Positions 47,052-55,336 of a DNA stretch of 64,000 bases are shown piece by piece. The notes beneath the pieces were generated by a model. That model was not told the DNA's origin. It worked only from the letters and a program-made list of their open reading frames with translations, and ran no database searches. Position numbers and translations under genes: made by a program. The stretch's first letter is position 1, and each line of letters begins with the position of its first letter. The stretch comes from a virus: positions 1 through 64,000 of IMG/VR virus record IMGVR_UViG_3300013005_000034, one strand, 5' to 3'.

Positions 47052-47468
47052 TTAATAATCTCCTGCAAAAGCACAAGCATCAATGTTATCTGCTATTGTT
47101 GCCCAATTAGTAGAAGTAACTGAAATTTTTTCTCCTGTCTTTAAAATTATTGGTTGGTCGAAAGTGTAAATAGCAGTTGCTCCTAAGTTAGTTGCGGATT
47201 TTAATGTTCCAGCAGGAAATAAAACTTGTCCTATAAGTCGTATTGTTGCTCCTGTTGTTAAGAACATATTTACTCTTGTCGCAGTTGAGGCAGTTGTTGA
47301 AGCACCAGAGTTATTAAACCTGATGCCATCTACTCTTGCGCCATTTGCACCTGCTGTTACTACATCAACAAGTGTTCCTCCTCCGCTATTATCACTATTA
47401 GCGGCTGCTATTCTCGCAGGTGTAAAATTACCTTGAAGGATAAATATGGGTGTGGTGTTTACTGGCAT
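47052..47468 (-). CDS. Small structural-type protein, 138 aa
   Basis: FILQGNFTPARIAAANSDNSG and TRVNMFLTTGATIRLIGQV, YTFDQPIILKTGEKISVTST suggest a compact beta-sandwich like many virion decoration proteins. Sits between fibre genes. No name possible. Confidence 0.65.
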   Translation of the reverse strand: MPVNTTPIFILQGNFTPARIAAANSDNSGGGTLVDVVTAGANGARVDGIRFNNSGASTTASTATRVNMFLTTGATIRLIGQVLFPAGTLKSATNLGATAIYTFDQPIILKTGEKISVTSTNWATIADNIDACAFAGDY

Positions 47469-47471
47469 CGA

Positions 47472-47735
47472 TTAAATTATTTGAGGGGGTTTGTTTTCGT
47501 TTTGATAATCTATTAGTTCTTGTTCGCTAAACTCTTTTACAGTTATAGCAACATTATTGTTCTGCACTATTCTATTTATGTGTATTCCTTGAATACCAAT
47601 AGGAGTTGCAGCTCCTTTAATTTCATAAGAGTAATACACTCCATCATCTCCCATATAGTCGCAAAGATATACAACTTCATCAGGTAATGGAACACTCTCA
47701 ATTATATGCCCATCAGGCGCAGGATATGTCATCAT
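47472..47735 (-). CDS. Hypothetical protein, 87 aa
   Basis: Beta-rich opening (YPAPDGHIIESVPLPDEVVY), then HINRIVQNNNVAITVKEFSE. No family. In the fibre gene block, possibly a chaperone or minor structural protein; context only. Confidence 0.6.
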   Translation of the reverse strand: MMTYPAPDGHIIESVPLPDEVVYLCDYMGDDGVYYSYEIKGAATPIGIQGIHINRIVQNNNVAITVKEFSEQELIDYQNENKPPQII

Positions 47736-47762
47736 TTTTTATGTATTTTTTATTTTTAAAAT

Positions 47763-48266
47763 TCAAATATAATTATAGTAATTGAATAAATTAACAGCAG
47801 GTGGAGCATAATTTTCAAATTTATTATCCACATATTCCTTTACTGCATTTTGTGTAGGATATAGAGTATTACTATTTCCTAAATTAATATCTGTTGATTT
47901 ATTAGCAACATTTTCAGGGGTAAACCCTAAAGCATTTTGTTTTTCATTAAAAGTATTCCAATCAGTTGAAGATAAATAACCATCAGTCGTGTTATTTGAT
48001 TGTGAAATACTAATATCGGGAGTATCACCCCCACTTGAAGATAAAGGTTCAGTTGCAGTAACATCAGTAACAGTTCCGCTTCCTCCTCCACCTCCTAATA
48101 CTAACCAATTTGTGCCATTTGAATAATAATATTCTCCATTCCAATAAACAATTCGCTTGGTATTAGAACTTGCAGGGCTTTGCGTTATATCCAAAGTATC
48201 AGCCTTTAGATTAACCACTTGGTTACTCTGCAAATCTACATTAACAAAAAATTTTCTTTCAGACAT
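47763..48266 (-). CDS. Tail-fibre-like protein, 167 aa
   Basis: N-terminus (RKFFVNVDLQSNQVVNLKA) is related to the start of the 690-residue protein at 48380 (KKFFVDINLQGNALNN). A GTVTDVTATEPLSSSGGDTPDISI linker and LGNSNTLYPTQNAVKEYVDN complete the fibre-like pattern. A promoter -7 TATATTTG (minus strand) is at about 48278-48290. Confidence 0.72.
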   Translation of the reverse strand: MSERKFFVNVDLQSNQVVNLKADTLDITQSPASSNTKRIVYWNGEYYYSNGTNWLVLGGGGGSGTVTDVTATEPLSSSGGDTPDISISQSNNTTDGYLSSTDWNTFNEKQNALGFTPENVANKSTDINLGNSNTLYPTQNAVKEYVDNKFENYAPPAVNLFNYYNYI

Positions 48267-48277
48267 TATTATTTATT

Positions 48278-48290
48278 TAACACAAATATA
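48278..48290 (-). promoter_or_regulatory. Promoter -7 element upstream of the 47763 gene
   Basis: Minus-strand TATATATTTGTG contains TATATTTG. A TTG lies about 22 bases further upstream, near the Bacteroidota spacing. The region up to 48343 is A/T-rich and has no gene. Confidence 0.45.
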
Positions 48291-48343
48291 TAAAAAACGA
48301 AAAAAACTAAATCAATTTAATAATTAAGTTTTTTTTTTAAAAT

Positions 48344-48369
48344 ATCCCCTCTATATTTCAAGAGGGGAT
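48344..48369 (-). terminator. Terminator of the 48380 gene
   Basis: ATCCCCTCT (48344-48352) pairs with AGAGGGGAT (48361-48369) around an 8-base loop. On the minus strand the hairpin follows the stop codon at 48380 and is followed by ATATTTT. A strong stem of 9 bp. Confidence 0.75.
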
Positions 48370-48379
48370 TATTTAATTT

Positions 48380-50452
48380 TTATTTAGAAACACCTACACT
48401 TACAGATGCAGGAGGAGCAATGTTAGATTTTAATATAATTGTATTAACATTATAAAGTTCAACTGCAAATTCTACTAAATTACCTGAAACATAAGCAGAT
48501 ACTTTTGGAGAAGCAGATTCAATGTTATGAGCTACTTGTAAAGAGTAATAACCTTTTACAGCATCATAAGTCCAATCAGTATCAGCAAATGTTCCACTAA
48601 ATACAGCGTTACCTAATTGAGTATCTACATAGTTCTTAGTAGCAGCATCTTGAGCAGATGTTGGTTCAGGTAAGTTGTTAATAGTATTAGTATTTTGGAA
48701 GTCTAAGTTAGAAACAACATTTATAGTATCACTAACGTCTATACTGGAAAGTAAATTTGTATGAACTTCATTTCCTTTTATTTGTTCTGCATTATAAATA
48801 ACATTATTACCCATGTCAATATTACCTGACATAGTACCACCTGCTAAGTCTAATTTAAGAGCAAGACCAGCATCCGCATAATCTTCTGCATTTCCCTGAG
48901 CAAGTGCAGCAGTGTCATCTACATATTTTTTAGGAGTTGCATCAGCTACATTGATAGGAGTAGGTAAATTAGTAATAGCATTACCATTAGCATCTAATGA
49001 ATCTACTAAAGATGCTGATGTTAATCCTACGCTACTAATGTTATTTCCATTAGCATTGATACTATTGTTCAAAGATATATCTTGACCAGCTATACCACTT
49101 AAACTTGCAGCAGCTATATCATTAACATTACTAATATCATAACCTCCCATGTCAATACTACCCGACATAGTACCACCTGCTAAATCTAACTTAGTAGCAG
49201 CTAAACCATCTGTATAAGAATTAGCATTTGATTGTGCAGCATCAGCTTTTGCAGTAGCATCAGCAGAAGCAGTTGCTTCAGCATTTGATTGTGCAGTTGA
49301 AGCAGCAGTATCTACATAAATCTTACTGGCAGCATCATTATCAGCAATTGGGTTTGCTAAATCCGTTACAGAATTACCACCCATCTCAATATTGCCCGAC
49401 ATAGTACCACCTGCTAAATCTAACTTAGTAGCAAGACCAGTGTCAGTGTAACTATTAGCATTTGATTCTGCTGTATTAGCAGCATTTGTAGCAAATGTTT
49501 CAGCATTACTTTGAGCTGTGTTAGCAGCAGTTGTAGCAAAACTTTCAGCATTTGATTGTGCAGCATCAGCTTTTGCAGTAGCATCAGCAGAAGCATTTGC
49601 CTCAGCATTTGATTGTGCAGTTGAAGCAGCATTATCTACATAATCTTTGTTAGCTGCATCACCTCCGTTTACTGGAGCAGGTAAATTAGTAATAGCATTA
49701 CTATTAGCATCTAAAGCATTTGCTAATTTAGCATCATGAATAGGTGAAGCATTAGTATATATATCTCCACCTTCATTTACTGTTAAACCATTAGTATTAA
49801 CACCACCAGCAATAAAAGAATTAACATTACTAATATCATTACCATCCATATCAAGACTGCCACTCATTACTTGACTGCCATTTCTTGATAATTTATCATC
49901 TGTTAAACCACTAATTGAATTATTAATGTCAGCAAGTTGAGAAGAAGCAGCAAAAGTAGCAGGAGTTAATACAACTGCACCACCTTCTGTTCCAGCATCA
50001 ACCTCAGCTTGTGTAGCTAATCTTACAATACCATCTACTGAATCAGTAGCAATAACTACATTACCTTGAATAATTAACCAATCACCAATAGAAGCACCAG
50101 CAGCATCAACTTTAGCAATTAAAGAATCACCAACTTGAACTGATTCTCCTAAGAAAGAACCTGCTGTTTCTACAACCCAAAAGAAACCTTTTAAAGCTGA
50201 ACCATCTGTAATGTCTGGAGTGTTTGTTGACGCATCATAACCTGTTTGTAAAATCAAACCACCTGTTACTGCTGAAATATCAGACAAGTCAGCTACTTGT
50301 TGAACACTTGAACCATTATAGTATTCTAATCTTGTTCCATTGTACTGAAATGAACCACCTTTGGTCATATCAGAGTTCGAACCAATCGTTGCGTTGTTTA
50401 ACGCATTGCCTTGTAGATTAATATCTACAAAAAACTTTTTGTCTACTGCCAT
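48380..50452 (-). CDS. Tail-fibre protein, 690 aa
   Basis: N-terminal virion-binding-like segment (KKFFVDINLQGNALNNATIG), then repeats of LDLAGGTMSGNIDMGGN, NAITNLPTPINVADATPKKY and the heptad AAQSNAEATASADA; the C-terminus has a FSGTFADTDWTYDAV domain. These are typical of long tail fibres built of coiled-coil and beta-helix parts. Repeats are exact enough to allow recombination inside the gene. Followed by a strong terminator. Confidence 0.82.
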   Translation of the reverse strand: MAVDKKFFVDINLQGNALNNATIGSNSDMTKGGSFQYNGTRLEYYNGSSVQQVADLSDISAVTGGLILQTGYDASTNTPDITDGSALKGFFWVVETAGSFLGESVQVGDSLIAKVDAAGASIGDWLIIQGNVVIATDSVDGIVRLATQAEVDAGTEGGAVVLTPATFAASSQLADINNSISGLTDDKLSRNGSQVMSGSLDMDGNDISNVNSFIAGGVNTNGLTVNEGGDIYTNASPIHDAKLANALDANSNAITNLPAPVNGGDAANKDYVDNAASTAQSNAEANASADATAKADAAQSNAESFATTAANTAQSNAETFATNAANTAESNANSYTDTGLATKLDLAGGTMSGNIEMGGNSVTDLANPIADNDAASKIYVDTAASTAQSNAEATASADATAKADAAQSNANSYTDGLAATKLDLAGGTMSGSIDMGGYDISNVNDIAAASLSGIAGQDISLNNSINANGNNISSVGLTSASLVDSLDANGNAITNLPTPINVADATPKKYVDDTAALAQGNAEDYADAGLALKLDLAGGTMSGNIDMGNNVIYNAEQIKGNEVHTNLLSSIDVSDTINVVSNLDFQNTNTINNLPEPTSAQDAATKNYVDTQLGNAVFSGTFADTDWTYDAVKGYYSLQVAHNIESASPKVSAYVSGNLVEFAVELYNVNTIILKSNIAPPASVSVGVSK

Positions 50453-50520
50453 TTTTTTTTGTTTTTTATTTTTTTTATTTATATTCCCTCACCATGAGGA
50501 AAATGTTTTTTTATTTTAAA

Positions 50521-51090
50521 TCAGTTACAATACACATATCCCGTTATTGCTGAATTAAATTCAACTTTAACAGTATTATTATTTAACCAAGTTATATTAC
50601 CAATTATCTCTTGAAAATCATTATCTACAATCTGAACCGCACATCTTTTATCTAAATTATGATTTACCACCCAACTACTTGCATTTGTAATTTGTTGATA
50701 TACAAAATTTTTATCATTTCCTCCACCACCACCTGATGTAGTGTAAGTGAAATTTGCGTTCCACAAGGTATCTGAAATAGGTTTTACAGTAACATTTCCA
50801 TTATTTTGATTTATAACCAAATTAGAAATGTTATTAGAAAAAATTTCACCTGAATTTGTGCTAATAGTTATATTATTAACAGATGCGTTATTTGATATAT
50901 CTGTAACGGTTAAATTGAATATGCTACCGCCTAAATTAAATCCTGACCTCGAATTAAAGTTTATAATATCGCTTATTTTAGGGAGTATTAGATTAATAGC
51001 ACCCGAAGATGTATCACATAATATATTGACATCCGAAACAGATACATTTTGTGTACCTGCGTTTACTATTCGTGAATAAGGAAAAGTCAT
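50521..51090 (-). CDS. Fibre-like or baseplate-type protein, 189 aa
   Basis: Beta-rich: GTQNVSVSDVNILCDTSSGA, INLILPKISDIIN and NNITISTNSGEIFSN. The C-terminal NDKNFVYQQITNASSWVVNH ... FQEIIGNITWLNNNTVKVEF domain resembles C-terminal fibre ends. A TAACTTTG promoter -7 element (minus strand) lies just upstream near 51104-51111. Confidence 0.68.
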   Translation of the reverse strand: MTFPYSRIVNAGTQNVSVSDVNILCDTSSGAINLILPKISDIINFNSRSGFNLGGSIFNLTVTDISNNASVNNITISTNSGEIFSNNISNLVINQNNGNVTVKPISDTLWNANFTYTTSGGGGGNDKNFVYQQITNASSWVVNHNLDKRCAVQIVDNDFQEIIGNITWLNNNTVKVEFNSAITGYVYCN

Positions 51091-51183
51091 TATTCTAAAC
51101 TACTTTCAACAAAGTTAAGATAAAAAAAAATTGATTTTATAACTTTATCCTATACGATAATTTAGTAAATATTGACAACAATA

Positions 51184-51573
51184 CTACTCGAAATTGTAAT
51201 AGTTGAAAAGTGCATCAGAAGTGGAATTTCCTCCACCACCTGCCGTAATACCTCCTTGTAAAGTCCAAGTATCAGCAGCTATTTTTATTAACTCACACAT
51301 AGCGTATTGAGCAATTAAATCTAAAACACCGCCTTGACTATTTATTGTAACTCCAACTCCACCATTTATAGAAGTTTGACCTGCACCTGCTTGGAGAACA
51401 TATACTCTTGTTCCTAATAGAAAATCTACTGTCGCATCATTTGGAATAGTAACCGTATTTGCACTACCTACATTCATTATAATCAAAGTAGAAGTATCAG
51501 TTTTTTGCAAAACATAACTTGCTACTTGATTATTAAGTTTTAAATTCTCGGTTTGTAAAAATTCTAAAGACAT
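51184..51573 (-). CDS. Fibre-associated domain protein, 129 aa
   Basis: Nearly the whole protein matches the N-terminal 115 residues of the protein at 43109: ANTVTIPNDATVDFLLGTR, YVLQAGAGQTSINGG, YAMCELIKIAADTWTLQGG. It ends shortly after with a GGGNSTS linker. It may be a stand-alone form of a module also used in the longer fibre protein. Confidence 0.7.
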   Translation of the reverse strand: MSLEFLQTENLKLNNQVASYVLQKTDTSTLIIMNVGSANTVTIPNDATVDFLLGTRVYVLQAGAGQTSINGGVGVTINSQGGVLDLIAQYAMCELIKIAADTWTLQGGITAGGGGNSTSDALFNYYNFE

Positions 51574-51588
51574 TTTTTATTTTTTAAA

Positions 51589-54021
51589 TTACCAAGCGAC
51601 TTCTTCAAAATAAACACTTGCTACAATTCTAAAAGTTGAGCCATTTGCTGTTGTTGGAGCAACCATTGTTAATTGTAAATCATTACTTCCACCAACTGCG
51701 TAAGTTAAATCAGATGTACTCATAGTTGCATCTGATTGATTTGCAACTCTTGTTTGTACGCCACTTATACTTGAAGTTCCACCAACACGTTTAAAGAAAA
51801 ATGTATCAGTTGCATATTTAACATCTCCAACAATAACTGTACCTGTACCAACTGATGTTGCAACCATAACCCACTTAACCATTACGTTCCAAGCTCTATT
51901 ATTTCCGTTTGGTAAAATTGTTTGAGAAGTACCATCAAGATATAATATAGATGTTCCTGCTGAATTTAATGTAGCTAATTTTCTTGCAATAACTTTTGAA
52001 GATTGAGCATCACCAACAGATGCGAAAAATCCACTTGAATAAGCGTTTTGAGAATATAAATAAGAGTAACCACCGTAGCCACCACTAATTGTAGAATAAG
52101 TACACGAAGCTGTGTTTAGATAACCACCACCTATTGTAGAAGTACAACCCGATGAATTATTGCAATAACCTCCACTTATTGTTGAATAATTGCCTGATGC
52201 TGTATTAAAATATCCAGCTCCAATGAATGAACCAATACCCGATGCGTTATTATTATATCCACCGCTTATAGTCGAATACTGTTGTGTTGTCAAATTTTGA
52301 AATCCACCTCCAATAGTTGAATATTTACCTGCATTACAAATTGTTGGTGCTACTGAAAAACAATTATTTGTGCTATCCCAAGTACCTCCTGTCGTATTAT
52401 TTCCAACGCCACCTGATACTGTTGCTCCTACGGAATAACATCCACTTGTTGAATTACAAATATTATTACATTGACCACCTCCAACAAAAGAATAGAAACC
52501 TTGTACTAAATTCGCATAACCTCCACTAATTGTTGAAATAATCCCTGATGCTGTATTACAAATACCACCCGATATAGTGCTTATCTCACCCGAAGCCACG
52601 TTATTTGCTCCGCCACCTATTGTACCGCAAGAGCAACTCGCTGTATTTCCATTACCACCCGATATTGTCGTGTTTGCTGCCGATGCTATATTACCTTCAC
52701 CGCCACCTATAACACTTGCAATTCCTGAAACTGTATTGCCATAACCACCACTAATAGTCGAACGATAAATAGTAACCGAATTAGCTGAACCTCCACCTAT
52801 CGTTGATGTATAACAAGAAATTATATTGTTATAACCACCCGAAATTGTAGAAAATGCTGCTATATTTGATACGCCACCATCTACACAATTTGCATAACCA
52901 CCCGATATTGTATTAGATGATGTACTACATTGAATAAGGTTTTTATATCCCCCCGAAACTGTATTGTTCCCTACAATATATGTTTTTCCACCAGTATAAG
53001 GAGTTGAATTAGTACATATACAATTTTGATAACCACCGCCTATAACATTAGGTAAACAAGCAACTATTTCACAATATGGAGTTGCTGCACATATTTTATT
53101 TTGAAAACCACCAAAAATTGAAGAGTATTTATAATCTATAAGATTTGAATCCCCTCCTCCTATTGAAGAATATAAACCCGATGCAGTATTTTGACGACCT
53201 CCGTTAATTGTTGAGTAATTTGCTGACGCTGAATTATTACGACCACCTGCAATGTTTGAATAATTACCCGATGAAGTATTTGCGAATCCACCTGCAACTG
53301 TTGAAAAACAAGCACTTGAAATATTCCCACTTCCACCACCTATGGTAGCATAATTAGCGGATGAAGTATTACAATATCCACCACTTATGGTAGTGTAATT
53401 ACAACTTGAATTATTATTTCGACCACCACTTATTGAAGAATATACACCCGATGCTGTATTCCCACATCCTCCACCTATTGTAGCATAGTTTTGATTTGAA
53501 GTATTATTAGCTCCTCCCCCTACATTAGCAAATAAACTTGATGCTGTGTTAAAACAGCCACCACTAATTGTAGTATAAGGTTTAGTTGCTGAATTAGAAT
53601 AACCTCCACTAACGATTGTATAATCACAACTTGATATATTGTTATATCCGCCACTAATAGTTGAGTAAACACCTGATGCAGTATTTCCACGACCTCCGCC
53701 AATGGTTGATAGATTACATGATGCTATATTATTATATCCTCCACTAACTGTTGTATAATCACAAGATGCAGTGTTACCTCTACCGCCACTTACAGTTGAG
53801 GAATAGTTTGATGATGTATTCTGATACCCTCCTCCAACGCTTGAATAATTACCCGATGCAGTATTATTAACTCCTAAAGCTGTTGAATAAATTCCCGAAG
53901 AACTATTACTATTCCCACAACGATATGAACTACCTGAACCTGCTCCAAGCAAAATAACAGCATTTCCACCGCCACCGCCTCCACCCGAAGTTCCTGTCCA
54001 TCCAAAATTTGAAATTTCCAT
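51589..54021 (-). CDS. Repeat adhesin of YadA-head-like type, 810 aa
   Basis: About forty repeats of roughly 15-17 residues with the theme NTASGNYSTISGGYN, where position changes are mostly among A, S, C, Y, T and G. This matches a trimeric-autotransporter head or beta-roll. The N-terminus is GWTGTSGGGGGGGN and the last 140 residues (VGDAQSSKVIARKLATLNSA ... QLTMVAPTTANGSTFRIV) form a distinct C-terminal domain. Predicted fibre or cell-binding protein of the virion. DNA repeats are imperfect. Confidence 0.78.
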   Translation of the reverse strand: MEISNFGWTGTSGGGGGGGNAVILLGAGSGSSYRCGNSNSSSGIYSTALGVNNTASGNYSSVGGGYQNTSSNYSSTVSGGRGNTASCDYTTVSGGYNNIASCNLSTIGGGRGNTASGVYSTISGGYNNISSCDYTIVSGGYSNSATKPYTTISGGCFNTASSLFANVGGGANNTSNQNYATIGGGCGNTASGVYSSISGGRNNNSSCNYTTISGGYCNTSSANYATIGGGSGNISSACFSTVAGGFANTSSGNYSNIAGGRNNSASANYSTINGGRQNTASGLYSSIGGGDSNLIDYKYSSIFGGFQNKICAATPYCEIVACLPNVIGGGYQNCICTNSTPYTGGKTYIVGNNTVSGGYKNLIQCSTSSNTISGGYANCVDGGVSNIAAFSTISGGYNNIISCYTSTIGGGSANSVTIYRSTISGGYGNTVSGIASVIGGGEGNIASAANTTISGGNGNTASCSCGTIGGGANNVASGEISTISGGICNTASGIISTISGGYANLVQGFYSFVGGGQCNNICNSTSGCYSVGATVSGGVGNNTTGGTWDSTNNCFSVAPTICNAGKYSTIGGGFQNLTTQQYSTISGGYNNNASGIGSFIGAGYFNTASGNYSTISGGYCNNSSGCTSTIGGGYLNTASCTYSTISGGYGGYSYLYSQNAYSSGFFASVGDAQSSKVIARKLATLNSAGTSILYLDGTSQTILPNGNNRAWNVMVKWVMVATSVGTGTVIVGDVKYATDTFFFKRVGGTSSISGVQTRVANQSDATMSTSDLTYAVGGSNDLQLTMVAPTTANGSTFRIVASVYFEEVAW

Positions 54022-54040
54022 TTAATAAGTTTTAATAAGT

Positions 54041-54313
54041 TTAACGAGCAATTATTTCAATAGTTCCGCCAGTCGCATCAATTATAAATTCACTAATGTA
54101 TTTAGATTGTTCTGAACTTACTGTTACAGGCTCACCAACTACAAGTGGAATTGGAGCTGAACTTATAGCGCCTAAAGGCTTTGTTCCTGAATATGTACCT
54201 GCACCTGCTGTTAATTTTAAAGCAACTGCTGTAATACCAAATTCTTCATTTATAGTTAAAGTACCTGCTGATAAAACGTAGGTAAATATTGGTTGTTTCT
54301 TATCAAAACTCAT
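54041..54313 (-). CDS. Small virion-type protein, 90 aa
   Basis: FTYVLSAGTLTINEEFGITA, VALKLTAGAGTYSGT and PLVVGEPVTVSSE give a beta-sandwich-like protein of the size of head-decoration or fibre-cap proteins. Sits next to the repeat adhesin gene. No clear family. Confidence 0.65.
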   Translation of the reverse strand: MSFDKKQPIFTYVLSAGTLTINEEFGITAVALKLTAGAGTYSGTKPLGAISSAPIPLVVGEPVTVSSEQSKYISEFIIDATGGTIEIIAR

Positions 54314-54339
54314 TTTTATTTTATTTTTTCATAAAGCGA

Positions 54340-54702
54340 TTAAATATAGTCATCTAAATTTAATGGCTTTACTGGGTTTGTTTCTTTAAATAAATAAAGT
54401 AACGGTTCACAATCATCAGTTTTTGTGTAAATTCTTACATTTACTAAAGGTTCAGGTATTGAATTTTTTTTGGAAATAGTATCAATAATTGTATTTAACT
54501 TATTTCCTACCATAAAAGCAACTATTGAATTTAAGTTCAATGCTGTTGCGATGTTGGTTTGCTCTAAAATTTCCGAATTTTTCATAATCTCGTATTTAAG
54601 ATTATCATTTGGTTTAGAAATTTTAATTCTCAATTCCTTCTCGCTGATTTTGTGTTTGCTACTCAATGAACGAATTGCGTTTTTTAGTGTTTCCTTAATC
54701 AT
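54340..54702 (-). CDS. Hypothetical protein, 120 aa
   Basis: Lys/Ile/Ser-rich, partly helical (KETLKNAIRSLSSKHKISE; ATALNLNSIVAFMVGNKLN). No signal peptide or motif. In the virion gene block. Function unknown. Confidence 0.6.
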   Translation of the reverse strand: MIKETLKNAIRSLSSKHKISEKELRIKISKPNDNLKYEIMKNSEILEQTNIATALNLNSIVAFMVGNKLNTIIDTISKKNSIPEPLVNVRIYTKTDDCEPLLYLFKETNPVKPLNLDDYI

Positions 54703-54773
54703 AGTGTCTAATTTAGTTTGATTTGATTTTTATTTTGATTTTCTTTGGTTTTCACTTGACAAATTTAACAAAT

Positions 54774-55298
54774 TTAATCACATTTTTTAGCGTTTGGATT
54801 AGGTGTTAATAATTCTTGCAATGTAACATCTTCCTCAAAAGGTATTTCTTTTAATGAAATTCCTCCTGTTTTTGCTGAAAAATATCCTTTTGTTGTTATT
54901 ACAAGTTTTTCTTTGTCATAAATTATTGGTGCTATATTGGTTAAACCTGCTCTTAATAAATCTTTTGGATTAAACTCAAAGTCAAGTTTAATTGTAGTAG
55001 ACGATTTGCTATAAAGCGTTTGTTTTTCTATCTTTTTAATCTTAGTTATAAATAATTTATTTACATAAATATTAAAATTTAGATTTGAGATTTCTATTGT
55101 TAAATCACTTTCATTTACAATTTTAAAAAACAAAGTAATTTTTACGTTATCTAATCCTAATGTATGAATGATACCACCCGAAATAGTATAACAAGCATCT
55201 TTTAATAAGTTGAATTGATTTTTAAAGTATGCAATTAAACTAATTAAAGCTAAAGATATACCCCCTATTATTAATCCGTTTCTTAATCCTTTATTCAT
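54774..55298 (-). CDS. Membrane-anchored LEA14-like protein, 174 aa
   Basis: N-terminal span GLIIGGISLALISLIAYF (about 8-25), then an immunoglobulin-like beta domain: KITLFFKIVNESDLTIEISN, LNFNIYVNKLFITKIKK, SSTTIKLDFEFNPKDLL, TKGYFSAKTGGISLKE. This is the LEA_2/WHy-type fold that occurs in stress proteins and in some phage and lipoprotein contexts. Anchored to a membrane with the domain outside. Role unknown. Confidence 0.7.
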   Translation of the reverse strand: MNKGLRNGLIIGGISLALISLIAYFKNQFNLLKDACYTISGGIIHTLGLDNVKITLFFKIVNESDLTIEISNLNFNIYVNKLFITKIKKIEKQTLYSKSSTTIKLDFEFNPKDLLRAGLTNIAPIIYDKEKLVITTKGYFSAKTGGISLKEIPFEEDVTLQELLTPNPNAKKCD

Positions 55299-55336
55299 TT
55301 TTTAATTTTTTATCGAATGTTGCAAATATCGTGATT

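Noticed and set aside
43109-51573. Duplicated fibre modules considered as template and variable repeats of a diversity-generating retroelement
   Set aside because: No reverse transcriptase is present in the window and differences are not limited to adenines; ordinary duplication explains them.
53140-53160. TTTGAATCCCC stretch considered as a tRNA T-loop
   Set aside because: It lies within the repeat adhesin gene and no acceptor or anticodon stem surrounds it; no tRNA gene was found in the window.
51589-54021. Regular DNA repeats considered as a CRISPR array
   Set aside because: Repeats are in frame, imperfect and code for a continuous NTASG/ISGGY protein; there are no constant repeats with unique spacers and no cas genes.
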